Positions 6,335-9,660 of a stretch of DNA of 9,660 nucleotides are shown in pieces. Source of the stretch: JASFUX01 sp050050115. GTDB lineage: Bacteria; Pseudomonadota; Alphaproteobacteria; Caulobacterales; Maricaulaceae. The stretch is from the NCBI GenBank assembly GCA_050050115.1, contig JASFUX010000130.1, positions 1 through 9,660 on the forward strand, read 5' to 3'. A model generated the notes under the pieces. That model was not told the DNA's origin and made no database searches. It was given only the letters and a program-made list of their open reading frames with translations. Each line of letters starts with the position of its first letter. Position 1 is the first letter of the stretch. The translations under genes were made by a program, and so were the position numbers.

Positions 6335-6847
6335 TCACGCGTTTAGGATGAGCACCCCGAAGTTGAGCGCTGCAGCGTAGGCCACCCAGGCCGCCAGAGG
6401 CGCAAGGCAAGCCGCAGCGAAACGATCGACCCGCCAGGACGCGGCGATCGCGCCGACGATGAGGATCCACTGTGGAACGATGTTGATCGCGCCGAGAAGC
6501 GGGCTCTGCGCGGCGAAAAACATCCAGGACCAGGCGAGGTTGAACGCGAGCTGCACGTAAAACAGCCAAACGGCGAGCTTGCGTCCCGGTGTTCCGGCGG
6601 GCGCAGCCAAGAGGCGCCAAGCCGCTACCGCCATCAGCAGGTAGAGCGACGTCCAGACGGGCGCGAACACCCAATTGGGCGGCGTGAAACCCGGCTTGTC
6701 GAGGCCGGCGTACCAGGTCGGGATATTCGGCGTCGTCGCGAGCTGTCCAAGGAGCGAAACGGCGACGACCGGCGCGACGGCGAACAAAACCCGACGGAGC
6801 AGGCGGGCGCCGCCCCGCCCAACTTCGCGATCGTTCTCCTCAACCAT
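6335..6847 (-). CDS. tspO: TspO/MBR family membrane protein (tryptophan-rich sensory protein)
   Basis: 170-residue integral membrane protein with five predicted helices (about 20-38, 60-80, 91-112, 117-136 and 146-168). TspO proteins bind porphyrins, haem and sterol-like ligands; in Rhodobacter the homologue down-regulates photosynthesis genes in response to oxygen. Family motifs are clear: WYAGLDKPGFTPPNWVF (45-61), PVWTSLYLLMAVAAW (63-77), the QLAFNLAWSWMFF helix (99-111), and AWVAYAAALNFGVLILN at the C-terminus (153-169). Tryptophans are abundant. The ATG at 6847-6845 is preferred because GGAG lies 8 bases upstream; a TTG at 6874 is the only earlier start in frame. The short N-terminal segment before helix 1 is charged. 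The gene is divergent from eipA and 85 bp upstream of lepA. Its physiological role in this organism is not evident from the neighbours. Confidence 0.93.
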   Translation of the reverse strand: MVEENDREVGRGGARLLRRVLFAVAPVVAVSLLGQLATTPNIPTWYAGLDKPGFTPPNWVFAPVWTSLYLLMAVAAWRLLAAPAGTPGRKLAVWLFYVQLAFNLAWSWMFFAAQSPLLGAINIVPQWILIVGAIAASWRVDRFAAACLAPLAAWVAYAAALNFGVLILNA

Positions 6848-6882
6848 GTGGACGGCTCCAGCCGGTTTGACCAATCCAGCGT

Positions 6883-6888
6883 ACTATA
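6883..6888 (-). promoter_or_regulatory. Possible -10 element of the tspO promoter
   Basis: On the minus strand TATAGT (6888-6883) lies 35 bases upstream of the tspO ATG, the right distance for a short leader. No good -35 is visible about 17 bp further upstream, so this is a weak call based mainly on an AT-rich hexamer in a GC-rich genome. Confidence 0.25.
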
Positions 6889-6902
6889 CGAAGCCCTGTC
6901 GC

Positions 6903-7036
6903 CGATCGATCACCCGCCAACCGAAGGCTGAGTTCCGACGAGGGCCGATCCGCTGTCATTTCTCCTCAATTGATGTTTGCTCGGCGCTGCGTCATGTTTC
7001 GGCCCGAAGACGCCTATTTCATCGCTCGATCACCCG
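6903..7036. repeat. Paired 14-bp direct repeat in the tspO-eipA divergent spacer
   Basis: CGATCGATCACCCG (6903-6916) and CGCTCGATCACCCG (7023-7036) match at 13 of 14 positions, with 11 consecutive identical bases. They lie at the two ends of the 201 bp spacer between the divergent tspO and eipA starts: one just upstream of the likely tspO -10, the other just before the eipA ribosome-binding site. The 120 bp offset and placement would suit a shared regulator acting on both genes, but chance repetition cannot be excluded. Confidence 0.3.
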
Positions 7037-7048
7037 ACGAGGATTGAC

Positions 7049-7681
7049 ATGTTCCGGATCGCCGCAGCCGCCTTCTTCGCATTGTTCGCCACAGCCTGCG
7101 CATCGACGGGCTCGTCCGACCCGAATGACGAGCTTATGGGCGGACCATCAACCAGCGGGGAGCGCGGCGAATACCAAGACCGCGCATCCGGGGAATCCGA
7201 CACCTACACCGAAGGTGAGATCGTCGGCGCGGTCGAGGATTGGCTGGGCGTTTCCGCCGAGACCGCCGGCTCGATCATCGAGCGGATCTTCTCCGATCTC
7301 GGCCGGCCGAACGCCTACATCTACGGCGGGGAAGGCTCCGGGGCGGTCGGCGTGGGCCTCAGGTACGGCGACGGCACGCTCGTCACCAAGAGCGGCGAGG
7401 AGCGCAAGGTCTACTGGCAAGGCCCGTCGGTCGGCTTCGACGTCGGCGGCAATGCGTCGAAATCATTCACCCTCGTCTACAACCTGCGCGACCCGGACGA
7501 CATCTACCGCCGCTTCCCGGGCGTTGAAGGCTCGGCCTATTTCATCGGCGGCGTCGGCGTGAATTATCAGCGCGGCGACTCGATCACGCTGGCGCCGATG
7601 CGCGCGGGCGTGGGTTTCCGCACCGGGGCGAACGTCGGCTACCTCTCCTATTCACGGCGGCGGAACCTCCTGCCGTTCTGA
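7049..7681 (+). CDS. eipA: DUF1134 / EipA-like envelope integrity protein, probable lipoprotein
   Basis: 210 residues. EipA was described in Brucella as a periplasmic protein needed for envelope integrity and linked to O-polysaccharide; its biochemical activity is unknown. The conserved core is plain: TEGEIVGAVEDWLG (54-67), GRPNAYIYGGEGSGAV (85-100), GLRYGDGTLVTKSG (103-116), KVYWQGPSVGFDVGGN (120-135), LVYNLRDPDDIYRRFPGVEG (142-161), SAYFIGGVGV (162-171) and MRAGVGFRTGANVGYL (184-199). The N-terminus is a short signal with ATAC and Cys17, so it looks like a lipoprotein anchored by a Gly/Ser/Asp-rich linker (18-52); the -3 residue is Ala rather than the usual Leu, so lipidation is likely, not certain. 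The ATG at 7049 has GAGGA 5 bases upstream; an in-frame ATG or other start at 6977 would bury the signal peptide. It is divergent from tspO and 89 bp upstream of the flavin oxidoreductase. Confidence 0.9.
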   Translation: MFRIAAAAFFALFATACASTGSSDPNDELMGGPSTSGERGEYQDRASGESDTYTEGEIVGAVEDWLGVSAETAGSIIERIFSDLGRPNAYIYGGEGSGAVGVGLRYGDGTLVTKSGEERKVYWQGPSVGFDVGGNASKSFTLVYNLRDPDDIYRRFPGVEGSAYFIGGVGVNYQRGDSITLAPMRAGVGFRTGANVGYLSYSRRRNLLPF

Positions 7682-7739
7682 TCGGAAACGCGCCTGATTT
7701 CGCATCAAGGCTGGACTGATCGGCGTGAGCCCCTAGATA

Positions 7740-7757
7740 GGTTTGGTTCGTCAAACC
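7740..7757. promoter_or_regulatory. Dyad just upstream of the flavin oxidoreductase, possible operator
   Basis: GGTTTG (7740-7745) and CAAACC (7752-7757) form a perfect 6-bp inverted repeat around GTTCGT, ending 13 bp before the start codon at 7771. It overlaps the region where a promoter would place its -10 and start site (a weak TGGACT at 7712-7717 and TAGATA at 7734-7739). Genes of this enzyme family are often controlled by electrophile-sensing repressors such as NemR, so an operator is plausible; alternatively the transcript could fold into a hairpin with a UUCG loop near the ribosome-binding site. No regulator gene is adjacent. Confidence 0.4.
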
Positions 7758-7770
7758 GTCCGGGGGCTCC

Positions 7771-8868
7771 ATGTCCGTTGAAAGTCTGTTCCAGCCGTAT
7801 GAGCTGAAGTCGCTCAAGCTCAAAAACCGCATCGCCATGGCGCCGATGACGCGCTCGCATTCGCCGGGCGGCGTCGCGACCGAGGAAGTGGCCGCCTACT
7901 ACGCTCGCCGCGCCGCCGCCGATGTCGGGCTGATCATCTCCGAAGGCACCGGCCCCGATCGCCCCGCCGCTTTGAACGACCCGAACGTGCCGCGCTTTCA
8001 CGGCGAGAACGAACTCGCCGCCTGGAAGGGCGTGATCGACGCGGTGCACGCCGCCGGCGGCGTGATGGCGCCGCAGCTCTGGCACGTTGGCGCGATCCGC
8101 GGGCGCGGCGACTGGACGCCGCCCGGCCCCTCCGACAGCCCGTCTGGCCTCTCCCGCCCAGGCAAGAAGTTCGGCGAAGGCATGACCGAGGCGGACATCG
8201 CCGACACCATCGCCGCCTACGGCAAGGCCGCCGCGGACGCCGAGCGCCTCGGCTTCGACTGCGTCGAGATCCACGCCGCGCACGGCTATCTGATCGATCA
8301 GTTCTTCTGGGAAGGCACCAACGAGCGCACCGACGCGTTCGGCGGACAGAGCATCGCCGACCGCTCGCGGTTCGCCGTGGAGATCCTGAAGGCCGTGCGG
8401 GCCGCGGTCAGTCCGGACTTCGTCGTCATCATCCGCGTCAGCCAATGGAAACAGCAGGACTACGAAGTAAAGCTCGCCGCCTCGCCGGACGAGCTCGACC
8501 AGTGGCTCAATCCGCTGGTCGACGCGGGCGCGGACATGATCCACTGCTCCCAGCGGCGCTTCTGGGAGCCCGAGTTCGACGGCTCGGACCTCAACTTCGC
8601 CGGCTGGGCCAAGAAGGTCACCGGCGCGCCGACGATCACGGTGGGCTCGGTCGGCCTCACCGGCGAGTTCATCGCCGCCTATCGCGGGGAATCTTCTCAA
8701 GTCGCCTCGCTCGACGATCTGATCCGCCGGTTCGAGCGCAGCGACTTCGATCTCGTCGCCGTCGGCCGCGCCCTATTGCAGGACCCGCTCTGGGCGCAGA
8801 AGGTCAAGGAAGGCCGGACCGGCGAGCTGATGAACTTCACGCCGGAGGCGTTGAAGACCCTGAGCTAG
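7771..8868 (+). CDS. NADH:flavin oxidoreductase, Old Yellow Enzyme family
   Basis: 365 residues, a single FMN-binding TIM barrel of the usual length. These enzymes take electrons from NAD(P)H and reduce activated C=C bonds of enones, or nitro compounds. Family motifs: LFQPYELKSLKLKNRIAMAP (6-25) at strand 1, with MTRS (26-29), where the Thr is the residue near FMN in classical members; the QLWHVG strand (102-107); the catalytic HAAHGYL (168-174), with His168 and His171 as the substrate-anion pair and Tyr173 as probable proton donor; DQFFW; RTDAFGG (186-192); the SRFAVEIL helix; TVGSVGL for the phosphate loop; and DLVAVGRALLQDPLWAQKV near the C-terminus. His-x-x-His places it with many bacterial enone reductases, unlike the His-Asn pair of yeast OYE1. 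There is no C-terminal iron-sulfur or second flavin domain. The ATG at 7771 has only a GGGGG-type ribosome site. Its stop overlaps the stop of the convergent channel gene. Confidence 0.94.
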   Translation: MSVESLFQPYELKSLKLKNRIAMAPMTRSHSPGGVATEEVAAYYARRAAADVGLIISEGTGPDRPAALNDPNVPRFHGENELAAWKGVIDAVHAAGGVMAPQLWHVGAIRGRGDWTPPGPSDSPSGLSRPGKKFGEGMTEADIADTIAAYGKAAADAERLGFDCVEIHAAHGYLIDQFFWEGTNERTDAFGGQSIADRSRFAVEILKAVRAAVSPDFVVIIRVSQWKQQDYEVKLAASPDELDQWLNPLVDAGADMIHCSQRRFWEPEFDGSDLNFAGWAKKVTGAPTITVGSVGLTGEFIAAYRGESSQVASLDDLIRRFERSDFDLVAVGRALLQDPLWAQKVKEGRTGELMNFTPEALKTLS

Positions 8869-9647
8869 CGCCGTCCCCGCATCCGCTCCGCAAAAGCGTT
8901 CGCCAAGATGCCGGCCGGCAGCGCCACCACGCCGACGCCGATCACCGCGACGCCGCTCGCCACCAGCCGACCAAGCGCCGTCTCGGGGATCACGTCGCCG
9001 TAGCCGACCGTGGTCAGCGTCGCGACCGCCCACCAGAGGGCGCGGGGAATCGAGCCGAAGGCTTCGGGCTGCGCCTCGCCTTCGATGGCGAACAACAGCG
9101 TCGCGGAGACGAACAACAGCATGCCCGCGAGCGCGAAGGTGGCGAGCAGCTGGCCCGCCGCATCGTGCACCGCGCGGGCGATAGCGCGAAAAGCGCGAAA
9201 CATCGAGAACAGCTTCAGTAGACGGAAGAGGCGCAGCAAGCGCACCCAGCCCGCCGCCTGCGCTGCGCCGGGCAGCACGATCTGCACGATCAGCTCGGGC
9301 GCGAAGGCCAGGAGGTCGACCCACACCAACGGCCGGCGAAAGAACTTCACCCGTCCCTTGTGGCCGCGATAGAGCGGCGAGGCGCCGCTCGACCAGACGC
9401 GCAACGCGAACTCGAACGCGAACAGCCAGGGGATCACCAAGTTGATCCGGCGCGCCAGCAGCTGTGTTTCGTTGGGCAGCGAATTCTCGGTCTCGACCGC
9501 AAGCAGCACCAGGCTCAGCACGATCAGCATCGTGACGAGCCCTTGCCCCCAGGTGAAGCGCCCCATCTCGGTGTGCAGCATCGCCCAGGTGTTTCGCCGC
9601 ACGCCGCGGCCGCGCCGTTTGTCTTGAGCTGGCGCGCCCGCGCTCAC
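8865..9647 (-). CDS. Voltage-gated potassium channel subunit (ion transporter family)
   Basis: 260 residues with a six-helix, one-pore layout. Approximate helices: S1 36-52, S2 68-84 (with Glu79), S3 108-124 (with Asp111), S4 135-157, S5 165-189 and S6 228-250. S4 carries spaced basic residues Arg136, Arg139, Arg142, Lys145, Arg151 and Arg154, the voltage-sensor pattern. The pore loop has TLTTVGYGD (210-218), the potassium selectivity filter. The protein ends about ten residues after S6, so it lacks any cytoplasmic RCK or cyclic-nucleotide domain; the functional channel would be a tetramer in the inner membrane. The start is uncertain: a GTG at 9647 without a clear ribosome site gives the 260 residues, an ATG lies at residue 23, and the frame stays open to the window edge so the true start may be beyond 9660. 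Its TAG stop overlaps that of the convergent flavin oxidoreductase. Confidence 0.92.
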   Translation of the reverse strand: MSAGAPAQDKRRGRGVRRNTWAMLHTEMGRFTWGQGLVTMLIVLSLVLLAVETENSLPNETQLLARRINLVIPWLFAFEFALRVWSSGASPLYRGHKGRVKFFRRPLVWVDLLAFAPELIVQIVLPGAAQAAGWVRLLRLFRLLKLFSMFRAFRAIARAVHDAAGQLLATFALAGMLLFVSATLLFAIEGEAQPEAFGSIPRALWWAVATLTTVGYGDVIPETALGRLVASGVAVIGVGVVALPAGILANAFAERMRGRR

Positions 9648-9660
9648 GCGCGCAGGGCTC

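Noticed and set aside
7678..7723. CTGATCGG direct repeat (7678-7685 and 7716-7723) between eipA and the flavin oxidoreductase
   Set aside because: Eight bases twice in 46 is weak, and the first copy overlaps the eipA stop codon.
7705..8700. 331-codon open frame opposite the flavin oxidoreductase
   Set aside because: Antisense shadow of a clearly conserved enzyme; no motifs and no start signals.
1..9660. CRISPR array, insertion sequence, toxin-antitoxin pair or multi-gene defence system
   Set aside because: No regularly spaced repeats, transposase, small paired genes or defence-type domains are visible. If a novel system exists, it is more likely in the island to the left of the window.

Overview
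The window looks like chromosomal DNA of a high-GC alphaproteobacterium. The strongest pointer is a DUF1134/EipA-type envelope protein, a family known mainly from Alphaproteobacteria. GC-rich codon use throughout, long open antisense frames and weak -10 elements agree with this. I cannot name the genus; something near Caulobacterales or Hyphomonadales would fit but is a guess.

Left edge (1-321): the start of a tyrosine-recombinase-type integrase gene (43 codons visible, leftward, cut by the window edge) lies 101 bp beyond the 3' end of a complete tRNA-Ser(GGA) gene. This is the usual architecture of a genomic island or prophage inserted at a tRNA 3' end, so an island probably extends to the left of the window. 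The short AT-rich gap between the two carries a pair of TTGCAA palindromes exactly 10 bp apart. Everything to the right looks like ordinary backbone.

322-713 holds no gene I can support. It carries the tRNA promoter (leftward) and, at 610-643, a strong rightward terminator-like hairpin with no recognised gene ahead of it.

Backbone (714-9660), in order: a YkgJ-like cysteine-cluster protein (+); recR, recombination mediator (-), tail to tail with it; a DUF4399 lipoprotein (+); a secreted PQQ-dependent dehydrogenase (-), tail to tail with the lipoprotein; lepA, elongation factor 4 (-); a TspO/MBR membrane protein (-); the EipA-like lipoprotein (+), divergent from tspO; an Old Yellow Enzyme family flavin oxidoreductase (+); and a six-helix voltage-gated potassium channel (-), whose stop codon overlaps that of the flavoprotein in one CTAG.

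Likely transcription units: tspO, lepA and the PQQ dehydrogenase run in one direction with gaps of 85 and 44 bp and could be partly co-transcribed. eipA and the flavoprotein gene run the other way with an 89 bp gap that holds a dyad which may be a separate operator. The genes do not form one pathway: they cover DNA repair, translation, envelope integrity, periplasmic oxidation, redox metabolism and ion transport. I found no multi-gene novel system, CRISPR array, toxin-antitoxin pair or insertion sequence. The most interesting items are the island edge at the tRNA, the hairpin without a gene, and several small regulatory-looking repeats.
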